Assembly: GCA_026398935.1 (NCBI GenBank)
Contig: JAPLRW010000270.1
Location: 1 to 38,033 of the forward strand
Length of the DNA stretch: 38,033 nt
Reading direction: 5' to 3'
From: Methylococcales bacterium
GTDB taxonomy: Bacteria; Pseudomonadota; Gammaproteobacteria; Methylococcales; Methylomonadaceae
Numbering within the stretch: position 1 is the stretch's first letter; each line of letters begins with the position of its first letter. This document shows, one piece after another, positions 8,224-16,715 of the stretch. The notes beneath the pieces are model-generated. The model searched no databases and was not told where the DNA came from. It saw only the letters and a list, made by a program, of their open reading frames with translations. The position numbers and the translations under genes were made by a program.

Positions 8224-8832
8224 TTATCGCATAGGGTGACGAATAATGGTTTTCCATTTTTTAGGATCCGCTCGACGAATATCACTAAGGTAAATTTCGT
8301 GATGCTTACCCGCTCGAACAGCGCAAGATGTGATGAAATCATGCACGCGTGCAATTGTCGGCCCTTCTTCGGAAAATGGCCCTATATGCAGAACTTGAAC
8401 ACAGCGCCCTTCCGTGAAGGATTCTAAGCGCAGCTTGGAGATTGCAACGATATTTTTCTTTTTCCGAACCGCCACGATAGCGCTTTCGATCACTTCGTTT
8501 TCTACGAAGGATGGCTGCAAAATCATCATCGTCCATTTCCAACGTGCTTTGTCATTGGAAATAAAAGCCGCCATGTCATCTGCCCACCAAAGCCCTTCCA
8601 ACGGCATGACTGCATAGTCGAGGGCTTGAATCCCTTTTTTGACCATAAATTTTGCTGTATAGGACACCGAAAATAGCGCCTCTACAGCCTGTGCGTATTC
8701 TTGTGAGGCGTTCGGATCACCTTCATCGTCAACCATCAGATAGTTGAATGTAGGTATGTCGACTTCTACGACTGCTTTCGCAGATGGTTTGTAGAGGTGT
8801 TTAAACTCTTTTTTCAAATCAACTTTTGCCAT
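8224..8832 (-). CDS. GyrI-like small-molecule-binding domain protein
   Basis: The 202-residue soluble protein resembles the GyrI-like (SOUL/AraC effector-binding fold) group of stand-alone proteins. Cues are the early VDIPTFNYLMVDDEGDPN segment, the WKWTMMILQPSFV strand, and VLHIGPFSEEGPTIARVHDFI followed by KHHEIYLSDIRRADPKKWKTIIRHP at the end, a layout seen in these conserved proteins of about 200 aa. No DNA-binding domain is fused. Ligand and function are unknown. AGGAC lies 7 bases before the ATG. It appears monocistronic, with about 56 bases to the permease gene downstream. Confidence 0.75.
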   Translation of the reverse strand: MAKVDLKKEFKHLYKPSAKAVVEVDIPTFNYLMVDDEGDPNASQEYAQAVEALFSVSYTAKFMVKKGIQALDYAVMPLEGLWWADDMAAFISNDKARWKWTMMILQPSFVENEVIESAIVAVRKKKNIVAISKLRLESFTEGRCVQVLHIGPFSEEGPTIARVHDFITSCAVRAGKHHEIYLSDIRRADPKKWKTIIRHPMR

Positions 8833-8888
8833 GTAATGTCCTGATGATTAAGCTATAGCAACTATTCCAGTTAACAGCAACCGTTACC

Positions 8889-9986
8889 TCAAACGGCCTT
8901 CTTCACCACGTCGCCCAGTCTTGGCCAAGCACTTAACAGCGCTTTAACTACCGTTGCCAATGGGATAGCAAAAAACACCCCCCAAAAACCCCATAATCCG
9001 CCAAATAACAAAATAGCGATAATAATGGCAATCGGGTGGAGATTAACGGCTTCTGAAAATAATAACGGCACTAAAACCACGCCGTCGATTGCTTGAATAA
9101 TGGCATACGCGATCATGATGTAGGTAAATTGATCACCATCGAGTCCCCACTGGACGTACGCCACCGCGACGACAGGGAACGTGACCAGTGTTGCGCCCAC
9201 ATAAGGAATGATGACCGATAAACCCATTAATACCGATAATAACATGGCGTAATTTAAGTCCATTGCGGAGAAGGTGACAAAGCTGGCAAACCATAACACC
9301 AAAATTTCGGCAAATTTACCACGAACATAATTGCCGAGTTGCATATCGACTTCAATCCATACGCGTTTGGTTAAATGCCGATCACGGGGCATAAACTGCA
9401 CAAACCAGTCGAGTAATACCTGTTTATCTTTTAAGATAAAAAACACCATCATCGGCACTAAGAACAAGTAAATGATGGCGCTTACCAAGCCTACAACCGA
9501 GGCGGCAGACAGCGACAATACATCTTGCACATAGGTTAATAATTCTTGCTGAACCGCCATGACTACGCCTTGAATACCTGACTCAGAGAAAAATTTGGGG
9601 TACAGTTCTGGCAAACGCAAGACTTCAATTTGTAGCTTTTGGAAAATAGCCGGAAAGCGTTGCACTAACTGGATGGCTTGCTCGGTAATCATCGGCAGCA
9701 GGACAAATAGAAAGAAGCCTAAGCAGGTCATGAATCCTGCAAAAACCAGATACACGGCGGGCAATCGCGGTACTCGCCAGCGGCGCGCCTTGGCAACCAA
9801 CCCATCCAGCAGGTAAGCCAGCACGATTGAGGCAAAAACCGGCGTTAATAGATCGGCCAAACAATAAATCAGTAACGAAATAACCAGTACGATAATGGCT
9901 AAAGCAATGGCTTGTGAATTGGGTAAAACACGCTTAAGGCCATCTCTTGTTATTTGTAACATAGAGGGTTCGACGGTATTGTGCAT
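8889..9986 (-). CDS. AI-2E family transporter (PerM-like permease)
   Basis: The 365-residue inner-membrane protein has about seven or eight hydrophobic segments: paired helices near residues 28-55 and 75-105, then a long amphipathic region (about 110-160), and several helices in the second half. The C-terminal GGLWGFWGVFFAIPLATVVKALL stretch is characteristic of the AI-2E exporter/PerM family (formerly UPF0118). Members export autoinducer-2 or act as Na+/H+ antiporters; the substrate here cannot be told. The gene begins 55 bases after comEC ends on the same strand. The first Met has no obvious ribosome-binding site. Confidence 0.88.
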   Translation of the reverse strand: MHNTVEPSMLQITRDGLKRVLPNSQAIALAIIVLVISLLIYCLADLLTPVFASIVLAYLLDGLVAKARRWRVPRLPAVYLVFAGFMTCLGFFLFVLLPMITEQAIQLVQRFPAIFQKLQIEVLRLPELYPKFFSESGIQGVVMAVQQELLTYVQDVLSLSAASVVGLVSAIIYLFLVPMMVFFILKDKQVLLDWFVQFMPRDRHLTKRVWIEVDMQLGNYVRGKFAEILVLWFASFVTFSAMDLNYAMLLSVLMGLSVIIPYVGATLVTFPVVAVAYVQWGLDGDQFTYIMIAYAIIQAIDGVVLVPLLFSEAVNLHPIAIIIAILLFGGLWGFWGVFFAIPLATVVKALLSAWPRLGDVVKKAV

Positions 9987-10041
9987 AAGGATTAAGGATT
10001 GTTTTTATTATTATTTCTGCATTTTACCGCAACCCTTGATT

Positions 10042-12345
10042 TTACCCTGCAATAACTTTCAAAAACGGATACGGATACAGTCTGGGCGTGTGCCAATACT
10101 TACCCGCTTTGGCACGAAAAGGCGTTATTTTGGTTTCGGTAGCGTTAATATCCACTTGTAAGGCACCTTGTTCAGCCGTATTAAGCCAGGTCGCTTGTTG
10201 TGCCTGATACCGTTCTAAAACCGCCGGATGGGGGAAATGAAAGGGATTAAGGTAGCCGCTGGGAATCAAAACCACAGACGGATCAACGTACTGTAAAAAA
10301 GGCTCGGTTGATGAGGTGTTGCTACCATGGTGCGGTGCGACCAATATGTCTGATTTTAACTGTTCGGCGTAAGTGTCTACCAGCCACGCTTCTGCTGATT
10401 TTTCAATATCACCCGTTAATAAAATTGAGTCAGTCGGTGTCTTAATCTGCAACACGCAGGAATTATCATTTTCAGCCATAAGCCCTTCGTGGGAGGGGCT
10501 TAATATGATAAACTCTACTGCATCCCATGTCCAGCGCTGCCCTTGCTCACACGCTTGTCCGTTGTAATCCACTAGCTGTGCTGGCACGCTGGTATATAAC
10601 CACGTTGGCGTATAGTCGGCTAATAAGGAATCCACCCCGCCAATGTGATCATTATCACCATGACTGATGATGACCCCATCAATATGCCGAATGCCTTGTT
10701 GTGCTAAAAAAGGCAACAAGACACTTTGCCCACTGTCGGCGTCTGCCGAAAATTTTATGCCAGTATCGAAAATTAAGACGTGTTCTGTGGTTTGAATCAC
10801 GGTTGCTAGTCCTTGCCCGACATCTAGCAGCGTCATGCGAACGCTGCCTTGTGGCAGTGGCGTTGGCGCATTAAAAAACAGCGGCAAGCATAAAAAACCG
10901 CCTAACCAACGCCCTGGCAGACCGCTAGGCATGCACAGTACCAATACGCCGATACTTGCTAGCCACATTGCAGGTACGGAGGTGGAGATACCGGTTACGG
11001 CCGAAAAAGGCCATTCTGCTAATGCGTCTAAAAACCCCCATAGCTGTGCCAGACAGAAATCAACAGCTATTAATAATACTTTTGCCAGTGAGGGTACTAT
11101 ACCTAACAACAGTACGGCAACCAACGCAATGGGTACGATTAACATACCGATCACCGGTACGGCGATTAGATTGGCAAGCGGTGAAATCAACGCTATTTGC
11201 TGAAAAAAACACAACAATATTGGCATTAAGCCTAACGCCATGATGCCATGTACTTTAAAAATACTTATCCAATAGCCGGGTTGAGACAAGCGTCCTGAGA
11301 GCATAAAAAAAATGAGCGCTACCGCGAAAAAAGAGAGCCAAAAGCCTGCCGACAAAACGGCTAACGGATCGCACAATACAATTAACAGCATCGCCAGTGC
11401 TAAGGTTTGGATGGGTCGTACATGCCGCTGCCAAATAATACCAATCATGGCAACACTTAACATGATCAATGCACGCTGAGTTGGCACAGAAAAACCTGCC
11501 AGTAAGGCATAGAATATCGCCACCAGAATGGCGGCGACGGCAGCAACACCTTGCGGTGAATAACGCAAGGTTCCTACGCGCGCCCATAGGCGGCGAGTGA
11601 GCCAATACACTAAACCAGCCACTAAGCTAATGTGCGAGCCGGAAATGGCTATCAAATGTAACGTACCGGTATTACGCAAGACCTGCCATTGTTCGGTAGA
11701 AATAGCATCGGTACTGCCAATTGTCAGTGCCGTGATAAAGGCGGGATAGCGTAATTCACTTATGCTGGCAACCCGCTCGGCAATACTTTGGCGCAATACG
11801 GTGATATTTTGCCACGCTGCCGCCTGACTCAGTAATTGAGCCGCTTCCGGGTGTCGAATATAACCCGTTGCACCAACACCTTGCGTAAATAACCAGCGTT
11901 CATAATCAAAACCACCGGGATTTAATAAGCCATGCGGTTTTTTGAGCTTGACCTTAAACGACCAGCGCTGTCCGGCGCTGAGAGTCTGTTTGGGATAATA
12001 CCAACTGAGTTTTAAAATAGCGGGAACACCCGAGGAGGCTTGCGTAACCGTAAAATCAAAACGTGTTTTACGTTCATCATGTTGCGGTAGGCTGCTGATA
12101 ATACCTTGTATGGGTAAGTCTTGACCTTCGAAAGCCGTAGGTAATTGCGCGTGTGCTAAGTGCCAGAATGCAAATAAGCACGTCCATAACCAGCCCGCAA
12201 AAAAAGCCCCCAAAAGCCACTCACGTCGATAACCCAGCCAAACCGTGAACAGAGAAAAGCTACTGACGGTGATAAGCTCAGGTAAACAGGATAATTGCTG
12301 AAACAAGCCAATGCCGAGCACGAACGCTAACACCAGCAGAGGCAT
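10042..12345 (-). CDS. comEC: ComEC/Rec2 competence DNA channel
   Basis: The 767-residue protein forms the inner-membrane channel that brings single-stranded DNA into the cytoplasm during natural transformation. In order it has N-terminal membrane helices and an OB-like soluble domain (about 70-190), the polytopic competence domain (about 200-490) with the NTGTLHLIAISGSHISLVAG signature, and a C-terminal metallo-beta-lactamase-like domain (about 505-750) with SHGDNDHIGG and a later APHHGSNTSS metal-ligand motif. AAGGA lies 8 bases before the ATG. A type IV pilin gene at the left edge supplies part of the uptake machinery, suggesting transformation competence (inference). Confidence 0.95.
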   Translation of the reverse strand: MPLLVLAFVLGIGLFQQLSCLPELITVSSFSLFTVWLGYRREWLLGAFFAGWLWTCLFAFWHLAHAQLPTAFEGQDLPIQGIISSLPQHDERKTRFDFTVTQASSGVPAILKLSWYYPKQTLSAGQRWSFKVKLKKPHGLLNPGGFDYERWLFTQGVGATGYIRHPEAAQLLSQAAAWQNITVLRQSIAERVASISELRYPAFITALTIGSTDAISTEQWQVLRNTGTLHLIAISGSHISLVAGLVYWLTRRLWARVGTLRYSPQGVAAVAAILVAIFYALLAGFSVPTQRALIMLSVAMIGIIWQRHVRPIQTLALAMLLIVLCDPLAVLSAGFWLSFFAVALIFFMLSGRLSQPGYWISIFKVHGIMALGLMPILLCFFQQIALISPLANLIAVPVIGMLIVPIALVAVLLLGIVPSLAKVLLIAVDFCLAQLWGFLDALAEWPFSAVTGISTSVPAMWLASIGVLVLCMPSGLPGRWLGGFLCLPLFFNAPTPLPQGSVRMTLLDVGQGLATVIQTTEHVLIFDTGIKFSADADSGQSVLLPFLAQQGIRHIDGVIISHGDNDHIGGVDSLLADYTPTWLYTSVPAQLVDYNGQACEQGQRWTWDAVEFIILSPSHEGLMAENDNSCVLQIKTPTDSILLTGDIEKSAEAWLVDTYAEQLKSDILVAPHHGSNTSSTEPFLQYVDPSVVLIPSGYLNPFHFPHPAVLERYQAQQATWLNTAEQGALQVDINATETKITPFRAKAGKYWHTPRLYPYPFLKVIAG

Positions 12346-12404
12346 AGGTTAAATCCTTATGTGAACCTTCATCGCACGGGGCTAGTTACGCCAGGTTTTA
12401 AATA

Positions 12405-12785
12405 CTACGCAAAAACATCTAAACGACTACCTATCGGTGTGAAAATAGGCTCTGAAACAGGTGTCGGCGTATTTTTAATCATAGCGGTAGCAAGCTCTTT
12501 GTTCGGTGGAGTCGTTACCGAATGCGTATTGATCCGCTCACTGGCTACAATACGCGGACTTGCTGTCTTAGCATTTGAGGCTTGTTCAACTTGTGAGGTG
12601 AGCGCATTAATTTTGGCCGATAAAGCTTGAATATGGGCTTTACCTTTAGTGGTCTTGGATGACTCACAGGTGACACAATCCATCAGCTCTTTTTTATACT
12701 GGAGGATTTGAGCGTCAAGCCCGGCTATGGGTTTAACGGTCAAGGCAAGGCTGCTGCCTACGGATGATCCGATTGAAGTTACCAT
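12405..12785 (-). CDS. Small FlxA-like coiled-coil protein
   Basis: The frame opens at 12806, but the ATG at 12785 is directly preceded by GGAGGGGGT, one of the strongest Shine-Dalgarno sites in the window, so the product is 126 aa. A Ser/Gly-rich start leads to a predicted helical region (about 22-65) with LMDCVTCESSKTTKGKAHIQ and SAKINALTSQVEQA. This resembles small FlxA-like proteins with a W/C-x-T/S-C-P-S-x-K-T-x-x-G-K-A pattern between two helices, common in beta- and gammaproteobacteria. The tail is Thr/Pro-rich. Function unknown. No secretion signal is seen. Confidence 0.7.
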   Translation of the reverse strand: MVTSIGSSVGSSLALTVKPIAGLDAQILQYKKELMDCVTCESSKTTKGKAHIQALSAKINALTSQVEQASNAKTASPRIVASERINTHSVTTPPNKELATAMIKNTPTPVSEPIFTPIGSRLDVFA

Positions 12786-13045
12786 ACCCCCTCCAAATAA
12801 ATGCACGCTTTATTGTAAATTCATTAACGTATCAAATAGCTACGTACAGCAAGGATAGCTATCATAGAGCATTTTTCAATGAGGGGCATTCCTTTATCAA
12901 TAGATTGTTCTACTGAAAAACGGCTATGGCATGGCATGAACAACGCTTAGATACGGATAGGCCGACACTTATAGCTGTACAGTTAACGCAGTAATACTGT
13001 GACCGTGCTCACGTTAAATAATGACGGATACGTAGAAATTAGTGG
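12786..13045. other. Intergenic region without a recognised gene
   Basis: This 260-base stretch between the FlxA-like and PfkB-like genes, both minus strand, holds the GGAGGGGGT ribosome-binding site of the former. A -10-like TACAAT is visible on the minus strand near 12815. I see no ORF, RNA gene or clear terminator in it. Confidence 0.4.
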
Positions 13046-14059
13046 CTATTGCGCAAGCGGTAATTCGGCACGGCTTAACAAGGCCGCATGATCTGCCTGT
13101 GAAGGGAGGCCTTGGCGAGCACCCATTTTAGTACAACACAATGCCCCAGCTGCGCTGGCATAACGTAGCATCTCCAACCAAGGCAGCTCGTCAGCAATCG
13201 CCGCCGCTAATGCGCCGTGAAAAGCATCCCCTGCCCCCGTGGTATCCAGCGCGGTTACAGTGAAAGCAGGCAACGTGCCGCGCTCTATTCCGCGCTGCCA
13301 AATCAAGCCCTTTTCACCTAAGGTAATGATGACGTTGGGGGCAAGCTTTGCCAAACGCTTTAATGCCGTATCGACATCGCCTGCATAGTGTTGCGCAAAT
13401 TTTTCGGAACACGCTAAATAATCGACACAGGTCATTAACGCTAATGTTCCTTCATGCACGGAGCCCGCATCCAATACCGTTGGAATTGAATCGCGGCGCG
13501 CTCGCTCTACTAGCGATAAAGAGATGTACGGTTCGTGGCCATCAAACAGCAGCACTTTCGGGTGCATGTCTGAAAAATCAAGCGTACCAGCCGCTAACGC
13601 ACGGGTTTCGCCCTTATAATTAATTAACGCGCGTTTGCCATCGGGCTTAACGATGATCGTCGAGAGTGGCGTAGGGGATGTGCCGCGTAGAATCAGCTGT
13701 GTATTAACGCCCGCCTGAATAAATTCGTGCAGGTGTTTTTCACCATAAATATCCTTGCCTAAAAAACCGGCAAACGCTGCTCTGTAACCCAATTTAGCGA
13801 CACACATAGCCGCATTGGCCGCAGGGCCACCACCGCATGCACTAAAATCATCCGCAAGCATTTTTTCATCGGCATCGGGATGTTGCGCAACAGCAAAAAT
13901 TAAATCATAAGCGGCATGGCCAACACAAAGGACATCAACGGCAGTGCTTGGTGGTTCTATGGACGAGAGGGTTGTTTTCAATGAGATTCCTAGCATAACG
14001 TTACGGTAATAAGCATTAAAATAACCTGCGACCTGATGAAGCGCACCGATTGATGTCAT
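13046..14059 (-). CDS. PfkB/ribokinase-family sugar kinase
   Basis: This cytoplasmic ATP-dependent kinase phosphorylates a sugar or nucleoside. The first signature is GGGPAANAAMCVAKLG (about residues 75-90). The second is DTTGAGDAFHGALAAAI near residue 280, which includes the catalytic Asp and anion hole. The family domain begins around VDVLCVGHAAYDL. The start is uncertain: TTG at 14062 and ATG at 14059 follow AAAGG, but ATG at 13996 would give a length closer to the family norm and leave the Pho-box-like repeats outside the gene. The substrate cannot be assigned; the nearest relatives I can think of are ribokinase and fructokinase-like enzymes. It is divergent from the small membrane-protein unit. 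Confidence 0.88.
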   Translation of the reverse strand: MTSIGALHQVAGYFNAYYRNVMLGISLKTTLSSIEPPSTAVDVLCVGHAAYDLIFAVAQHPDADEKMLADDFSACGGGPAANAAMCVAKLGYRAAFAGFLGKDIYGEKHLHEFIQAGVNTQLILRGTSPTPLSTIIVKPDGKRALINYKGETRALAAGTLDFSDMHPKVLLFDGHEPYISLSLVERARRDSIPTVLDAGSVHEGTLALMTCVDYLACSEKFAQHYAGDVDTALKRLAKLAPNVIITLGEKGLIWQRGIERGTLPAFTVTALDTTGAGDAFHGALAAAIADELPWLEMLRYASAAGALCCTKMGARQGLPSQADHAALLSRAELPLAQ

Positions 14060-14097
14060 CAAGCCTTTACCGTAATGTCATCAAAATGTCATGTTTA
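14054..14097 (+). promoter_or_regulatory. Pho-box-like array of 11-base direct repeats
   Basis: TGTCAT occurs at 14054-14059, 14076-14081 and 14087-14092. These positions are spaced 22 and 11 bases apart, so they fall on one 11-base lattice; the fourth unit, at 14065, is a weak CTTTAC. PhoB boxes are tandem 11-base units of CTGTCAT-type sequence, so the match is in both motif and phase. A -10-like GATAAA lies at about 14106. The start codon of the first small ORF is 50 bases downstream. PhoB control is inferred from the pattern only. Confidence 0.6.
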
Positions 14098-14141
14098 TTC
14101 GGCATGATAAAGCCTTATTTAATCAGTGACCAGGTATAAAA

Positions 14142-14276
14142 ATGAATACAAATGTATTGAAATATGTGGGTATAGATAAAAATTTAGGGGCTATTTTATT
14201 GATGGGCGTGGCGTTGAGCTTATTGGGTAGTTGGGGGGTAGAAGTATTGCTAGCGTCTCTGTTTAGCGTGAGTTAA
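14142..14276 (+). CDS. Small single-pass membrane protein (44 aa)
   Basis: A 44-codon ORF starts with ATG seven bases after AGGT and ends at TAA. The product has a short polar N-terminus with two Lys, then one hydrophobic segment LGAILLMGVALSLLGSWGV (about residues 15-33) continuing into a second apolar stretch. It would be an inner-membrane peptide. I recognise no family. Support comes from the ribosome-binding site, the tight spacing to a second small membrane ORF (4 bases), the upstream Pho-box-like array and the downstream terminator, which together define a compact transcription unit. Confidence 0.6.
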   Translation: MNTNVLKYVGIDKNLGAILLMGVALSLLGSWGVEVLLASLFSVS

Positions 14277-14280
14277 CCGA

Positions 14281-14424
14281 ATGAACTTTACAAAAGATGT
14301 CGTCAATGGCTGCATTATTATTGTTGGTCTTTGGGCGTTTATTTCTGGCGAGTATATTTCCGCGTCAACGCTGTTTGCCAGTGCAACATTGATCAATACG
14401 TGGGGAAAGTATTCCCCTGATTAG
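14281..14424 (+). CDS. Small membrane protein (47 aa)
   Basis: A 47-codon ORF begins 4 bases after the stop of the preceding small gene and ends inside the hairpin of the following terminator. The hydrophobic segment GCIIIVGLWAFISGEYI spans about residues 10-26, followed by a Ser/Ala/Thr-rich stretch that could be a second weak helix, and a polar end WGKYSPD. No family is recognised. Close coupling suggests a two-peptide unit, perhaps a hetero-oligomer or regulator of a membrane protein (inference). Confidence 0.6.
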   Translation: MNFTKDVVNGCIIIVGLWAFISGEYISASTLFASATLINTWGKYSPD

Positions 14425-14441
14425 ATCAGGGGCGTTTTTCT
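14414..14441 (+). terminator. Intrinsic terminator of the small membrane-protein unit
   Basis: CCCCTGAT (14414-14421) pairs perfectly with ATCAGGGG (14425-14432) around a 3-base loop and is followed by CGTTTTTCT. This is a good plus-strand rho-independent terminator. It overlaps the stop codon of the 47-aa ORF, supporting that the short unit is transcribed. Confidence 0.8.
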
Positions 14442-14449
14442 ATCTTTCC

Positions 14450-14476
14450 GCTCGGTTGGAAACGTATCTTCCGAGC
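14450..14476. terminator. Hairpin just after the SulP-carbonic anhydrase gene
   Basis: GCTCGG (14450-14455) and CCGAGC (14471-14476) form an inverted repeat 8 bases beyond the stop of the minus-strand transporter gene. No U-run follows on the minus strand, so it may be a weak or rho-assisted terminator. Confidence 0.35.
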
Positions 14477-14483
14477 CTTAAGC

Positions 14484-16694
14484 TCAGGTAAAGAACCTTA
14501 CCTTTCCGGTTTCAACATCATACATTCCCCCCACAATAGCAATTTCGGCGCTGGCCGCCATTGTCGCTAAAAGCGGACTTTGCTGCCGAATATGCTCAAC
14601 GGTGAGCTGCACATTTCTATCAGCCACTTTCTGAATTAATACCACGCTATCGCCACTCATGTCCAAGGACTCCTCTCTGCTGATGGCCTCTACTGCCGGT
14701 TTAATTTTAGCCAGCAAGCCAGTTAAATGCTCCAGTTGCACGTTAGCACACGCCCCTTTGATTGCACCACAATGCGAATGCCCCAAGACCACGATTAACT
14801 TCGACCCGGCTATTTTACACGCGTATTCCATACTCCCTAAAATATCATCATTAATGATATTGCCCGCAATCCGGGTGCTAAAGACATCGCCTAAGCCTTG
14901 GTCAAAAATTAATTCTACCGAGGTGCGCGAATCCATACAGCTAAGAATAATGGCAATCGGGAATTGTCCTTGCCGGGTATCATTAACTTGCTCCAGAAAG
15001 TTTCGATTGGCCTCTAGGTTGTTCACAAATCGCGCATTCCCTTCTTGCAGAAGTGCGAGTACATCTGCGGGAGTTAAGGCTTGTTGGCTGTCATAAGTTT
15101 GTGCGCGTGCGTACTCAAGTGCTGGCAACTCACCGTAACCGCGTAAATTTTCAACGGTTAATTTTATTTTCTTTAGCGCCGCTTCCAGTTTGAAATTTTG
15201 CACAATCTCGAAAACATCGTAATCAATGTACTTAGAGCGGCTCGCATCAATCACGACTTCGCTGTCATTGGGAATGCGTTTAAGCATTTGCAGAATATTG
15301 GCTTTATTCAAAAAAGAAACGTGTTCAGAAAATTTAATAATAATTTTATTGCCTTGTCGCGCTTCTTTAAAATAAAAGGCATTTTTATAGTTACCCAGTA
15401 CTATTGAAAACAATGCTGTACCTAATCCAATAGCGATGCCCGTCAGCATATCAGTCAAGACCAACCCCAAGACCGTTGCGCAGAAGGGAATGAAGTTATT
15501 AATTCCGGCGTGGTACATGGATTTAAATACGCTGGGTCTCGCCAACTTATAGCCTGCCACCATTAACACACTGGCTAAACTGGCTAAGGGAATTTTATTC
15601 AGCAAGGAGGGTATTAACAGTACTGCAGAAAGAAACAATACGCCGTGAATAAAGCTGGCTACTTTCGTTTTAGCGCCAGAAGATATATTAATGGAGCTGC
15701 GGATAATAACTTGTGTTAAGGGTAATCCACCCAACAGACCTGAACAGATATTACCCACACCTTGCGCCATTAACTCCTGATTAGCCGACGTTACCCGTTT
15801 ATACGGGTCAAGTTTATCAACGGCATCAATAGACAAGAGTGTTTCCAGGCTGGCGACTAGCGCCAGTGTTAACGCGGTTAGATAAATAGCCGGATTAGTA
15901 AGCTGTGAAAAATCAGGAAAGGTCATGGATTTAAGCACATCAGCGCTATTATCGAGTAAGGGTAAATTAACCAGATGTTCATTTTGCAAGGCAAGGGCGG
16001 GATAAACGCTTTGCAATAGATAATTAACGCCGATACCGGTAATAATCGCCAGTAAGACGCCCTGAAACAAATGTAAAAGCGGAAGGTTTTTTATAAATGG
16101 CTGCTCCCAAAGTATCAAAATAAGTAGCGATACGGATGAAATTAATAATGCTCCGGGGGTAATGAAAGCTAGCATATTAGCCAGTGCTGAAAACGAGGAC
16201 GAATGATCCGCTTGCACAAAGGCCATATCACCTTCATAGTCACGGTCATAGCCTAATGCATGTGGAATCTGTTTGAGAAAAATAATTAGCCCGATGCCGG
16301 ATAACATGCCATTAGTGACCGAGGACGGAAAGTAATACGCGATAACGCCCGCTTTTGCCAAGCCCAAGCTAATCTGGATGCAACCTGCTAATACTACCGC
16401 TAATAAAAAAGCAGCAAAGCCTAATTGTTGAATATCTGTAAAGGCAATCACCGCCAAACCTGCCGCCGCACCACTAATACCCAATGCCGAGCTGCCTAAG
16501 GGTGCCACCACTAAGCCACCAATAATGCCGGTAATAAGCCCGGAAAACAACGGCGCACCAGAGGCCAATGCGATGCCTAAGGATAGCGGGATAGATATTA
16601 AAAATACCGCAATGCCGGCGGGCAGGTCGTGTTTTAGATGCATGAATGTGCTGATAGTTAACGAGTGAAACTTGAGTGAGCGGTTAGTGATCAT
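14484..16694 (-). CDS. SulP anion transporter fused to a beta-carbonic anhydrase
   Basis: The 736-residue protein has three parts: a polytopic SulP/SLC26 transport domain (about 18-420) with DLPAGIAVFLISIPLSLGIA and the GGLPLTQVIIRSS region; a shortened STAS-like domain (about 430-515); and a C-terminal beta-carbonic anhydrase (about 545-736). The anhydrase keeps its zinc ligands in CMDSR (near 583) and GHSHCGA (near 638). SulP members carry sulfate or bicarbonate; fusion to carbonic anhydrase points to bicarbonate/CO2 handling at the inner membrane. It follows another SulP gene by 21 bases, the two forming an operon. AAGGA lies 10 bases before the ATG; ATG at 16643 is an alternative. Confidence 0.93.
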   Translation of the reverse strand: MITNRSLKFHSLTISTFMHLKHDLPAGIAVFLISIPLSLGIALASGAPLFSGLITGIIGGLVVAPLGSSALGISGAAAGLAVIAFTDIQQLGFAAFLLAVVLAGCIQISLGLAKAGVIAYYFPSSVTNGMLSGIGLIIFLKQIPHALGYDRDYEGDMAFVQADHSSSFSALANMLAFITPGALLISSVSLLILILWEQPFIKNLPLLHLFQGVLLAIITGIGVNYLLQSVYPALALQNEHLVNLPLLDNSADVLKSMTFPDFSQLTNPAIYLTALTLALVASLETLLSIDAVDKLDPYKRVTSANQELMAQGVGNICSGLLGGLPLTQVIIRSSINISSGAKTKVASFIHGVLFLSAVLLIPSLLNKIPLASLASVLMVAGYKLARPSVFKSMYHAGINNFIPFCATVLGLVLTDMLTGIAIGLGTALFSIVLGNYKNAFYFKEARQGNKIIIKFSEHVSFLNKANILQMLKRIPNDSEVVIDASRSKYIDYDVFEIVQNFKLEAALKKIKLTVENLRGYGELPALEYARAQTYDSQQALTPADVLALLQEGNARFVNNLEANRNFLEQVNDTRQGQFPIAIILSCMDSRTSVELIFDQGLGDVFSTRIAGNIINDDILGSMEYACKIAGSKLIVVLGHSHCGAIKGACANVQLEHLTGLLAKIKPAVEAISREESLDMSGDSVVLIQKVADRNVQLTVEHIRQQSPLLATMAASAEIAIVGGMYDVETGKVRFFT

Positions 16695-16715
16695 CGATGT
16701 GAAATCCTTTAAGCC

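Noticed and set aside
11255-11605. 116-codon minus-strand ORF
   Set aside because: It lies wholly inside comEC in another frame; comEC has intact family motifs across this region.
12361-12630. 89-codon plus-strand ORF
   Set aside because: It is antisense to the FlxA-like gene, which has a strong ribosome-binding site and family resemblance.
14659-15096. 145-codon plus-strand ORF
   Set aside because: It is antisense to the carbonic anhydrase domain of the SulP fusion, whose zinc motifs are conserved.
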